From assembly GCA_027492795.1 (NCBI GenBank), contig JAPUEB010000030.1, forward strand, positions 1 through 64,000: DNA of 64,000 bases, given 5' to 3'. The position numbers and the translations under genes are program-made. Source of the DNA: Chryseobacterium sp. Lineage in GTDB: Bacteria; Bacteroidota; Bacteroidia; Flavobacteriales; Weeksellaceae. Positions 49,080 to 56,801 of the stretch are shown piece after piece (the first letter of the stretch is position 1; the number at the start of each line of letters is the position of its first letter). The notes under the pieces are model-generated. The model searched no databases, was not told the origin of the DNA, and saw nothing but the letters and a program-made list of their open reading frames with translations.

Positions 49080-52000
49080 TTACGCCGGAATTTCTCCTTT
49101 ATACAAGAAAGAAACGGTTTCCTTGTTCACTTTGTCCACCATATCGCTGAAAAGGTAGAAAGATTCTTGTTTGTAGATTACCAACGGATCTTTTTGCTCG
49201 TAAACTGCTCCTTGTGAAGAACGTCTTAAATCGTCCATTTCGCGGAGGTGGTGTTTCCAATTTTCGTCGATGATGGAAAGCGTGATGTTCTTTTCAAAAT
49301 CATCTACCAAACTTTGACATTTCGTTTCGTAGGCTTTTTCTAAATCCGTTACGATGGTCATTGTTCTTGTTCCATCGGTAAAAGGCACCTGAATCATTTT
49401 GAACATTGATCCTTGATTTTGAAATACGTTCTCGATAATCGGGAACGATTTTTCTTTCATTAATTCAAGACGTTTCGTGTAATCTTCCTGTGCTGCTTTG
49501 AAAACGATATTCGTCAACTCCGGAACCTGTTTGTTTTTGAATTCAGATTCGGAAATAGGAGCTTCCATCGTGAAGTTTTTGATGATTTCGTATTCAAAAT
49601 CTTTGTAGTCACCTTCCATTTTTGTTTTGTTGACGATGGAGTGCGATACGTCGTAAATCATATTCGAAATATCGTATTTCAAGTGGTCACCGAACAATGC
49701 ATTTTTTCTTCTTTTGTAAATTACGTCGCGCTGTTTGTTCATCACATCGTCGTATTCCAAAAGTCTTTTACGGATACCGAAGTTGTTTTCCTCCACTTTT
49801 TTCTGCGCTCTTTCGATGGATTTTGAAATCATGGAATGCTGAATAACTTCGCCCTCTTTATGTCCCATTCTGTCCATCATTTTTGCAATTCTTTCCGAAC
49901 CGAAAAGACGCATCAAATTGTCTTCCAAGGAAACATAAAACTGCGAACTTCCCGGATCTCCCTGTCTTCCTGCACGACCACGCAACTGTCTGTCAACGCG
50001 GCGAGAATCGTGTCTTTCGGTACCGATAATCGCTAAACCACCTGCATCTTTTACGCCTTCACGAAGTTTGATGTCGGTTCCACGACCTGCCATGTTTGTT
50101 GCAATCGTAACTTGTCCCGGTCTTCCGGCTTCGGCAACGATTTCTGCTTCTTTGGCGTGAAGTTTCGCGTTCAAAACATTGTGCTGAATTTTTCTTAATT
50201 GAAGCGCTCTCGACAACAATTGTGAAATTTCCACCGAGGTTGTTCCCACCAAAACAGGTCTTCCTGCGGAAGTTAATTTTTCAATTTCTTCGATTACGGC
50301 ATTGTATTTTTCGCGGTTGGTTTTGTACACCAAATCTTGTCTGTCGTCTCTTGTAATTGGTCTATTGGTAGGAATTACAACTACATCCAATTTATATATT
50401 TGCCAAAATTCTCCCGCTTCCGTTTCCGCAGTTCCCGTCATTCCCGCCAATTTGTTGTACATACGGAAATAATTTTGAAGCGTAATGGTAGCAAAAGTTT
50501 GTGTGGCGGCCTCTATTTTTACATTTTCTTTCGCCTCGATTGCTTGGTGAAGACCATCAGAATAACGGCGGCCTTCCATAATACGTCCGGTTTGCTCGTC
50601 TACGATTTTTACTTCGCCGTCCATCACCACATATTCATCATCTTTTTCAAATAATGTGTAGGCTTTCAGCAATTGATTCATCGTGTGAACGCGCTCGGAT
50701 TTCACGGCAAAATCACGGAAAAGTTCTTCTTTTGCAGCAAATTCTTCTTCTTTTGGAAGATTTTTCGCCTCCAATTCGGCAATTTCTGTCCCAATATCTT
50801 GTAAAACGAAGAAATCTTTATCGTCGTTACCAGCAGACATGTATTCAACACCTTTATCGGTAAGGTCAATCTGATTGTTTTTCTCGTCGATTACGAAATA
50901 CAGGTCTTTATCCACAATTGGCATATCGCGGTTGTTGTCCTGCATATATTGTCCTTCCACTTTTTGTAAAAGCGCTTTGTTACCACTTTCGGAAAGGAAT
51001 TTTATTAAAGATCTTGATTTTGGAAGTCCACGATACGCCTGAAGCAATTTGAAACCGCCATCTTTGGTATTTCCGGCTGCGATTAATTTTTTTGCTTCGT
51101 TAAAAATATGCGTAACGGTTTGTTTTTGAACATTTACGATGCGGTCAACAGAAGGTTTCAATACATCAAATTCCTGACGGTCGCCTTGTGGAACCGGTCC
51201 GGAAATAATAAGCGGTGTTCTTGCATCATCCACCAAAACGGAATCCACCTCATCCACAATCGCAAAATTCAAATCTCTCTGAACAAGCTCTGTAGGAGAA
51301 GTTACCATGTTATCCCTCAAATAATCGAAACCAAATTCGTTGTTGGTTCCGTAAGTAATATCGGAGTTGTAAGCGCTTCTTCTTCCGTCTGAGTTAGGTT
51401 GATGATTGTCGATACAGTCGATGGAAAGCCCGTGAAACTGATAAAGCGGTCCCATCCAAGCCGAGTCACGTTTTGCAAGATAATCGTTTACGGTTACCAC
51501 GTGAACTCCGCGTCCCGGAAGTGCGTTTAAATAAATTGGAAGTGTTCCCACCAAAGTTTTACCTTCTCCGGTCGCCATTTCCGCAATTTTTCCGCTGTGA
51601 AGAACCACACCACCAATAAACTGAACGTCGTAATGAACCATGTCCCAAACAACGTCTGTTCCATGAGCATTCCATTGGTTTTTCCAAATGGCAGTATCGC
51701 CTTGAATTTCTACAAAATCTTTATTGGCAGCGGCAAGTTGCTTGTCCCAATCGTTTGCAGTAACCCGAATTTCTCCGTTTTGCGCCCATCTTCTTGCGGT
51801 TTCTTTTATTAAAGCAAAAGCTTCCGGAAGGATTTCGTTCAGCACTTTTTCTTCCACTTCGTAAGAATTTTTCTTCAGCGTTTCTATTTTGCTGAAAAGG
51901 GCTTCTTTTTCGTCAATATTTGTGGAATTGGCAATTTGCTCTTTCACCTGCGCTATTTCGGCGGTGTAGTTGGCTGCTGCAGATTTTATTTTTTCTTTGA

Positions 52001-52154
52001 ATTCTTCGGTTTTTTGCCTCAAACCGTCATCAGAAAGTTCCTGAATTTTCGGCTCCACCGATTTTATTTTGGTAACAACTTTTTTTACTTCCTTCAGGTC
52101 GGTTGCGTTTTTGTCACCCAAAAAACCTTTAAGAACTTTGTCTAAAAAATTCAT
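49080..52154 (-). CDS. secA: Preprotein translocase ATPase SecA
   Basis: 1024 residues from ATG 52154; 14 extra codons upstream belong to a repeat. Walker [16 protein letters not shown] (about residue 205), [48 protein letters not shown] and [18 protein letters not shown] are the hallmarks. An insertion of about 130 residues after the DEVD box, common in Bacteroidota, lengthens it beyond the ~900 of E. coli. The C-terminus ends at FLYKGEIPA and lacks the Cys-rich zinc tail. It drives Sec-dependent export. Confidence 0.97.
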   Translation of the reverse strand: MNFLDKVLKGFLGDKNATDLKEVKKVVTKIKSVEPKIQELSDDGLRQKTEEFKEKIKSAAANYTAEIAQVKEQIANSTNIDEKEALFSKIETLKKNSYEVEEKVLNEILPEAFALIKETARRWAQNGEIRVTANDWDKQLAAANKDFVEIQGDTAIWKNQWNAHGTDVVWDMVHYDVQFIGGVVLHSGKIAEMATGEGKTLVGTLPIYLNALPGRGVHVVTVNDYLAKRDSAWMGPLYQFHGLSIDCIDNHQPNSDGRRSAYNSDITYGTNNEFGFDYLRDNMVTSPTELVQRDLNFAIVDEVDSVLVDDARTPLIISGPVPQGDRQEFDVLKPSVDRIVNVQKQTVTHIFNEAKKLIAAGNTKDGGFKLLQAYRGLPKSRSLIKFLSESGNKALLQKVEGQYMQDNNRDMPIVDKDLYFVIDEKNNQIDLTDKGVEYMSAGNDDKDFFVLQDIGTEIAELEAKNLPKEEEFAAKEELFRDFAVKSERVHTMNQLLKAYTLFEKDDEYVVMDGEVKIVDEQTGRIMEGRRYSDGLHQAIEAKENVKIEAATQTFATITLQNYFRMYNKLAGMTGTAETEAGEFWQIYKLDVVVIPTNRPITRDDRQDLVYKTNREKYNAVIEEIEKLTSAGRPVLVGTTSVEISQLLSRALQLRKIQHNVLNAKLHAKEAEIVAEAGRPGQVTIATNMAGRGTDIKLREGVKDAGGLAIIGTERHDSRRVDRQLRGRAGRQGDPGSSQFYVSLEDNLMRLFGSERIAKMMDRMGHKEGEVIQHSMISKSIERAQKKVEENNFGIRKRLLEYDDVMNKQRDVIYKRRKNALFGDHLKYDISNMIYDVSHSIVNKTKMEGDYKDFEYEIIKNFTMEAPISESEFKNKQVPELTNIVFKAAQEDYTKRLELMKEKSFPIIENVFQNQGSMFKMIQVPFTDGTRTMTIVTDLEKAYETKCQSLVDDFEKNITLSIIDENWKHHLREMDDLRRSSQGAVYEQKDPLVIYKQESFYLFSDMVDKVNKETVSFLYKGEIPA

Positions 52155-52155
52155 A

Positions 52156-52270
52156 ATCTTGTTGCTTTCGGCTGTTGGCAGAATTGCCTTCAGCATTATT
52201 TTTACTGCTTTGGAGTTCTATTTTTTATGCAAAACAGCAGAAAGCAGACTGCTGTTTGCCTTCTGCTTTC
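52156..52270. repeat. CTTTCGGC-type inverted element between DUF2795 gene and secA
   Basis: GCTTTCGGCTGTTGGCAGAA words at the left (from 52156) are mirrored by GCAGAAAGCAGACTGCTG words at the right (from 52231). Same family as 24298-24384 and 52580-52676. Confidence 0.65.
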
Positions 52271-52492
52271 TTAATATTCGTCCTCGTTCCAAAGGAAATC
52301 CTCGTCGGTAGGATAATCGCTCCATACTTCTTCTATGGATTCGTAGATTTCTCCTTCATCTTCAATCGCCTGAAGATTTTCTACCACTTCCATTGGTGCT
52401 CCTGTTCGGATGGCGTAGTCAATTAACTCTGCCTTGGTCATCGGCCAAGGTGCGTCGCTCAAATATGATGCTAATTCTAATGTCCAATACAT
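52271..52492 (-). CDS. DUF2795 domain protein
   Basis: 73 residues, acidic, helical, a typical small DUF2795 protein of Bacteroidota: MYWTLELASYLSDAPWPMTK, ELIDYAIRTGAP and an acidic tail EEVWSDYPTDEDF. Function unknown, although its place directly before secA on the same strand is conserved in relatives as I recall. A strong promoter candidate lies upstream, so it may lead secA transcription. Confidence 0.82.
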   Translation of the reverse strand: MYWTLELASYLSDAPWPMTKAELIDYAIRTGAPMEVVENLQAIEDEGEIYESIEEVWSDYPTDEDFLWNEDEY

Positions 52493-52519
52493 ATTGCTAA
52501 CGTGTTTTTAAATTTTTTG

Positions 52520-52548
52520 CAAAAGTATAAAAATAGGCGAGATATCAA
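52520..52548 (-). promoter_or_regulatory. Bacteroidota-type promoter for the DUF2795-secA unit
   Basis: On the minus strand TTG (52548-52546), 18-nt spacer, TACTTTTG (52527-52520), then 27 nt to the ATG. Fits TTG-N17-23-TAnnTTTG well. Confidence 0.6.
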
Positions 52549-52579
52549 AGTTTTTTCTCGTTGATTTTCAATTCTTTTG

Positions 52580-52676
52580 TTGCTTTCAGCTTTCGGCTTT
52601 CCGCAATCGGCTTTACAATGTAGTTTTTAGAAAAAAGTTAAAACGCTGAAGGCTCACTGCTGAAGGCTGACTGCCA
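52580..52676. repeat. GCTTTCAGC/GCTGAAGGC inverted element
   Basis: GCTTTCAGCTTTCGGCTTTCC at the left and CGCTGAAGGCTCACTGCTG at the right (from 52641) form an imperfect inverted pair between the epimerase and DUF2795 genes. Confidence 0.6.
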
Positions 52677-52686
52677 TAACCTCGGG

Positions 52687-53709
52687 TCATTTTTTCAAAA
52701 ACCATTCCACAAAAATTTTTATGCCATTTTGGAAATTGGTGATGGGTTGATAACCGATTAAAGTTTTTGCTTTGGAAATGTCGGCGTTGGTTTTGTTCAC
52801 ATCGCCGGCTTGCATTGGAAGAAGGTTTTTTCGAGATTTTTTGCCTAAATTTTCTTCGATTGTGGAAAGCATTTCAGTTAAACTAATGACTTCGCTTTCT
52901 CCAAGATTGATGATTTCGTAAACGTTTTCGTGGTTTTCCAAATATTGGATGGATTTTTCGATACCGTCAATAATGTCATCAACAAAAGTATAATCTCTTG
53001 AAGTAGAACCATCGCCATAGAAAGGAATTTCGTCGTTTTCGGAAATAATTTTGGTAAATTTATGAATCGCCAAATCCGGTCTTTGCCGCGGTCCGTAAAC
53101 TGTGAAAAACCGAAGGTTAATGATGTCAATTTTATAAAGATGGTGATAAACGTGACCTAAAATTTCGGTGCATTTTTTCGTGGCGGCGTAAGGCGAAATC
53201 GGATTGTCCACATTATCGGTTTCGGAAAATGGAATTTTCTCGTTGTTTCCGTAAACGCTTGATGAAGAAGCGTTTACAAATTTTTTAACACCAAATTCAT
53301 TGCAAAGTTCCCACAAGTTCATCGTTCCTTTCACATTCACTTCTTCGTATTCCAAAGGACGCTCAATCGAAGGGCGAACTCCCGCCAAAGCTGCAAGATG
53401 AATCACCAAATCAATCTTATGTTTTTTGAAAATTTTCTCTAACCCATTTTTATCGCGAATATCCTGATAATACAGTTGATAATTGGGCGAAGAAGTTTGG
53501 AAAATCAGTTTTTGGATGTCGATTTCCTTTTCTTGGAAGGAAAAATCGCGTTTTTCAGCAACACTTTCGAGGGTGTTTTCAATTTTTATTTTGTAATCGT
53601 AGAAATCATCAAAGTTGTCAATATTAATGACAGAATGTCCATTTTTTAGCAGCGTTTCTACCAAATGGGAACCAATAAATCCGCTTCCGCCGGTGATGAG
53701 GTAATTCAT
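52687..53709 (-). CDS. NAD-dependent sugar-nucleotide epimerase (UDP-glucuronate 4-epimerase type)
   Basis: 340 residues of the extended short-chain dehydrogenase fold. NAD-binding GGSGFIGSH at 7-15, catalytic SSSVYGNNEKIPF and YAATK (Tyr and Lys), and NLRFFTVYGPRQRPDLA substrate loop. The PRQRPDLA sequence is typical of the UDP-glucuronate 4-epimerase group, but related dehydratases and UDP-glucose 4-epimerases share the motifs. Likely serves capsule or O-antigen synthesis. It is the last gene before the restriction-modification pair. Confidence 0.85.
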   Translation of the reverse strand: MNYLITGGSGFIGSHLVETLLKNGHSVINIDNFDDFYDYKIKIENTLESVAEKRDFSFQEKEIDIQKLIFQTSSPNYQLYYQDIRDKNGLEKIFKKHKIDLVIHLAALAGVRPSIERPLEYEEVNVKGTMNLWELCNEFGVKKFVNASSSSVYGNNEKIPFSETDNVDNPISPYAATKKCTEILGHVYHHLYKIDIINLRFFTVYGPRQRPDLAIHKFTKIISENDEIPFYGDGSTSRDYTFVDDIIDGIEKSIQYLENHENVYEIINLGESEVISLTEMLSTIEENLGKKSRKNLLPMQAGDVNKTNADISKAKTLIGYQPITNFQNGIKIFVEWFLKK

Positions 53710-53746
53710 TTGTGTATTCTACAAGTATTTTATTTTTTTAAATTTT

Positions 53747-54823
53747 TTAGTGACCTCCTCTTTTCCAAGCAGCATCCCTCAATTTTCTGCCATCAATATC
53801 GTAATCCTCCCAAATTCCTGCAGTGCTAAATATTTTACTTCTGTTTCTTACAGTAGATTTAGAGAAAGTAGTCTTCTGAAATCCAACTTTTATATGTTTT
53901 AACATCTGTTCTGCGATTTTTTCGATAACATTTACAGCAACGCTATTTCCGAACTGCTGATACGCCTGATTATCTGAAACCGGAATAATAAAATCATCCG
54001 GAAATCCTTGAAGTCGAGCCGCCTCTCTTGGAGTTATTTTCCTAGGGTTTTTTCCGTGTTGTTCAATCAAAATTTCGCTTCCGTCTTTATAATATCGTGC
54101 GGAAATGGTGTTAGTATAGTCCGAATCCTCATTAAACAATCCAAAGCCGAATCCTTTACCGTTCTTTTTATTGTTGATTTTTCTTCGCTGGTGTCCTTCC
54201 CAAAGTTTATCCGAAATAGTATATTTTTCATCAACTTTTTTTTCCAAAATATCACCAACCCTGACCTTTTCGTGAGTTGGATCAGGAAACTCAAATTGTA
54301 TATTTTTATCCAAGAAGCCTACAATATAAATTCGTTCGCGATTTTGTGGCAGACCAAAATCCCTGGCTTTCAAAACTTCATATTGCACATTCTCATATCC
54401 AATATCTTTTAAATGCTGGATTATTGTCGTTAAGGTATTTCCTTTATCATGACCTTTTAGCTGTTTTACGTTTTCTAATAGAAAAGCTTGTGGTTTTTTC
54501 TCTTTCAATATTCTTTCAATATCAAAAAATAAAGTTCCCCTTGTGTCGGAAAATCCTTTTTTTAAACCTGCTTGAGAAAAGGGTTGACATGGAAAACCTG
54601 CCAATAATATGTCGTGTTCAGGAATGTGTTTTTCGGGTATTTGGGTAATGTCTCCGTGTACCACTAAATCATTAAAATTTGCAGTATATGTTGCTACGGA
54701 AAATTTGTTCCATTCACTAGTAAACACGCATTCGATGTTGTTTTTTGATGCTTTTTCAAAACCCAGTCTTATGCCTCCTATTCCAGCAAAAAGATCAATT
54801 ATTTTGATTTTATCTTTTGCCAT
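53747..54823 (-). CDS. DNA (cytosine-5)-methyltransferase of a type II system
   Basis: 358 residues with the C5-methylase motifs in normal order: I DLFAGIGGIRLGFE, IV GFPCQPFSQAG (catalytic Cys about residue 79), VI LLENVKQL, VIII QNRERIYIVG and X FGNSVAVNVI. The target-recognition region (about 200-260) does not let me read a sequence. It overlaps the upstream nuclease gene by 14 bp, so the two are made from one mRNA with the nuclease first. AT-rich and flanked by unrelated genes, which suggests acquisition. Confidence 0.94.
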   Translation of the reverse strand: MAKDKIKIIDLFAGIGGIRLGFEKASKNNIECVFTSEWNKFSVATYTANFNDLVVHGDITQIPEKHIPEHDILLAGFPCQPFSQAGLKKGFSDTRGTLFFDIERILKEKKPQAFLLENVKQLKGHDKGNTLTTIIQHLKDIGYENVQYEVLKARDFGLPQNRERIYIVGFLDKNIQFEFPDPTHEKVRVGDILEKKVDEKYTISDKLWEGHQRRKINNKKNGKGFGFGLFNEDSDYTNTISARYYKDGSEILIEQHGKNPRKITPREAARLQGFPDDFIIPVSDNQAYQQFGNSVAVNVIEKIAEQMLKHIKVGFQKTTFSKSTVRNRSKIFSTAGIWEDYDIDGRKLRDAAWKRGGH

Positions 54824-55718
54824 TGTTCCAAAATTTTATGATGTTAGGAATCTCCTCAAACAAATATTCTTCAAAACTGATTATGTTTTTCATGTCTTTT
54901 AGATTAGCTGAATCTGCAATCCAATTATAGGTAACAATAATAATATTATGATTCGCCATTTCTTGTGCTTTGCTTTTAGAAATGTTTTCATCGGCTGTTA
55001 AAAGATGTATTTCAGGTATTTTAGTTCTTTCAATCTCTTCCGCTACCTCCTGCCATCTTTCTCGCAAAGAAGTTTTCATTGTTCCAATTATGGTTTTATT
55101 TCTACGTTTCTTAAATGCTTCAACATTTGGTAGAACACTGTCCACCTTCTTTCCCAAACCAAGGCTATCAAATGTTTTTCTGCCTACTTTGCTTTGGCTG
55201 TCATATTCATAGCCTAAACTTTCATATATTTTGTAGATAATCGCCTCAAAACTTTTTCCTGCTCGAGATCTTCTGGATTGCGTGTTGCTCAAAGATAACC
55301 TATAAATATATGGAAATACTCGACCTGCATATTCACCACAAATTTCCCGTATTTTTTCTAGTAATTCTTCTCCTTTTTTATCTACAACATTGTTGGAAAG
55401 TAATATGTTTAAAATTTCTTTCGGTGTTTTTAAAACCTTATGCAAATCACGCATTAAAATTGCATTAAAGTTTACCTCATCCACTAAATATTCCTGCCAA
55501 ACCGTTTCTCGAAGTTCCACAACGCATTTGCTTACTTCCTGATTTTCAATCAATTTAAGGAAAGCATCATTTTCATTTAATACTAAATCAACTATTTCCT
55601 TAGAATTTCGAATGTGTTTGTTTCTATATTTTTTAATTAAATCATCAAACTTTTCTAATTCCTCTTTAGGAACATCTACAATCGTATTTACAGGGCTAAA
55701 ATTTTCCAAAACATTCAA
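54810..55718 (-). CDS. Type II restriction endonuclease, EcoRII-like
   Basis: 302 residues. A PD-(D/E)XK-like core is visible in the second half: SRRSRAGKSFEAIIYKIYE, KKVDSVLPN, then TMKTSLRERWQEVAEEIE. The Lys-Thr-Ser with Arg at +4, Arg at +6 and Glu at +13 matches the active-site spacing I remember from EcoRII/Ecl18kI/PspGI enzymes, where the Glu comes from a helix. It lacks the N-terminal effector domain of EcoRII. The only in-frame start near the top is TTG 55718; the next ATG is at about residue 88. Adjacent methylase completes the system. Confidence 0.82.
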   Translation of the reverse strand: MNVLENFSPVNTIVDVPKEELEKFDDLIKKYRNKHIRNSKEIVDLVLNENDAFLKLIENQEVSKCVVELRETVWQEYLVDEVNFNAILMRDLHKVLKTPKEILNILLSNNVVDKKGEELLEKIREICGEYAGRVFPYIYRLSLSNTQSRRSRAGKSFEAIIYKIYESLGYEYDSQSKVGRKTFDSLGLGKKVDSVLPNVEAFKKRRNKTIIGTMKTSLRERWQEVAEEIERTKIPEIHLLTADENISKSKAQEMANHNIIIVTYNWIADSANLKDMKNIISFEEYLFEEIPNIIKFWNNGKR

Positions 55719-55736
55719 TTTATTGGATACAACTTA

Positions 55737-55744
55737 CAAATATA
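55737..55744 (-). promoter_or_regulatory. Candidate -7 element of the restriction-modification operon
   Basis: TATATTTG on the minus strand matches TAnnTTTG and lies 18 nt before the TTG start of the nuclease gene. The 77-bp gap also serves the divergent DUF2797 gene. Confidence 0.4.
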
Positions 55745-55795
55745 GCCATTTCAACTTCAATATTAATTCCCTATTTTTACTAAAATTTACAAACA

Positions 55796-56587
55796 ATGCT
55801 CTTTAAAGGACAAATTCTAAAAATGTCGACCTATAACGACCAACCTATTCAATATTTCCTTAATCTTTCAGGCGATTTGATTAATGTTAATCAATTAATC
55901 GGAAAAAAAATAACTTTAAAACACGTTGGTTATGAATGCGTAAACTGCGGCAGCGAAGAAAAAATCTACAGAATGGGTTTTTGTAAAAAATGTTTTTTTG
56001 AAAGTCCTTATGCAAGCGATACCATTATTCGTCCCGAGCTTTCCCGAGCTCACCTTGGCGAAGAAGAACGCGATTTGGAAGTGGAAAAAGAGATTCAGCT
56101 GCAGCCTCATGTTGTGTATCTCGCTTATACAGGCGACGTGAAAGTAGGTGTGACGCGCGAAAAACAAATTCCAACACGTTGGATTGATCAAGGTGCGACT
56201 TTCGCATTGCCCATCGCAAAAACCGAAAACCGCTACGAAGCTGGAATGATAGAGGTTGCCCTGAAAGAGCATCTTCCAGATAAAACCAATTACAGAAAAA
56301 TGTTGGAAAACGACTTCGAGGACGATTTGGATTTGGCGGATTTTCGTGAGCGTGTAAAAGAATATTTTCCTGCCGATTTTCAAAATTTTTACCGTGATAA
56401 TGCAGAAATTGTGCGTCTGGATTTCCCTTATGAAGCTCCGGAAAAAATCACGGCTTTTACTTTGGACAAAAATCCTGAATTTGAAGGTGTTTTGAAAGGA
56501 ATAAAAGGACAATATCTCGCTTTTGAGGGCGGAAATGTGATGAATGTTCGAAGCCATGAAGGTTATGTGGTGGAGTTGGGAGTTTGA
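55796..56587 (+). CDS. DUF2797 domain protein
   Basis: 263 residues. A four-cysteine site CVNCGSEEKIYRMGFCKKC (about residues 48-66) is likely to bind zinc, followed by HVVYLAYTGDVKVGVTREKQ, TRWIDQGA and EAGMIEVALKEHL, which define the DUF2797 family. Its central part resembles a GIY-YIG-like fold in layout, but no function is established. Divergent from the restriction-modification pair. Confidence 0.85.
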   Translation: MLFKGQILKMSTYNDQPIQYFLNLSGDLINVNQLIGKKITLKHVGYECVNCGSEEKIYRMGFCKKCFFESPYASDTIIRPELSRAHLGEEERDLEVEKEIQLQPHVVYLAYTGDVKVGVTREKQIPTRWIDQGATFALPIAKTENRYEAGMIEVALKEHLPDKTNYRKMLENDFEDDLDLADFRERVKEYFPADFQNFYRDNAEIVRLDFPYEAPEKITAFTLDKNPEFEGVLKGIKGQYLAFEGGNVMNVRSHEGYVVELGV

Positions 56588-56593
56588 GAGTGA

Positions 56594-56690
56594 TGTTTTG
56601 TTTGAGAGTGGGAGAGTTTGAGAGTGGGAGAGTGGGAGAGTTTGAGAGTGGGAGAGTTGGAGTGTTTGGGAGTTTGAGATGGGTGGTTTT
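56594..56690. repeat. GGAGAGTTTGAGAGTGGGAG simple tandem repeat
   Basis: About ten imperfect GAGAGT/GGGAGAGT units. Related words occur at 18696-18726 and, reversed, at 60692-60734. They lie directly after stop codons. Confidence 0.7.
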
Positions 56691-56788
56691 TTTTGATTTT
56701 TGGTATTTTTATTAAAAATCTTCCTAGCGATTAGGTAATCTTATAAGCAATCAAAGTAATTCTATAAAAAAGCCTGATTTTCAGATTC

Positions 56789-56796
56789 TACCTTTG
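56789..56796 (+). promoter_or_regulatory. Candidate -7 element of the AsmA-like gene
   Basis: TACCTTTG ends 5 nt before the ATG at 56802, suggesting a nearly leaderless mRNA. No clear -33 TTG. Confidence 0.4.
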
Positions 56797-56801
56797 CAGC
56801 A

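Noticed and set aside
55916-56557. Open minus-strand frame of about 213 codons
   Set aside because: Antisense to the DUF2797 gene, whose cysteine motif and family segments are convincing.
56594-56690. GAGAGT tandem array as a CRISPR or minisatellite coding region
   Set aside because: Units are short and degenerate without spacers, and no frame across them looks coding. Kept only as a simple repeat.
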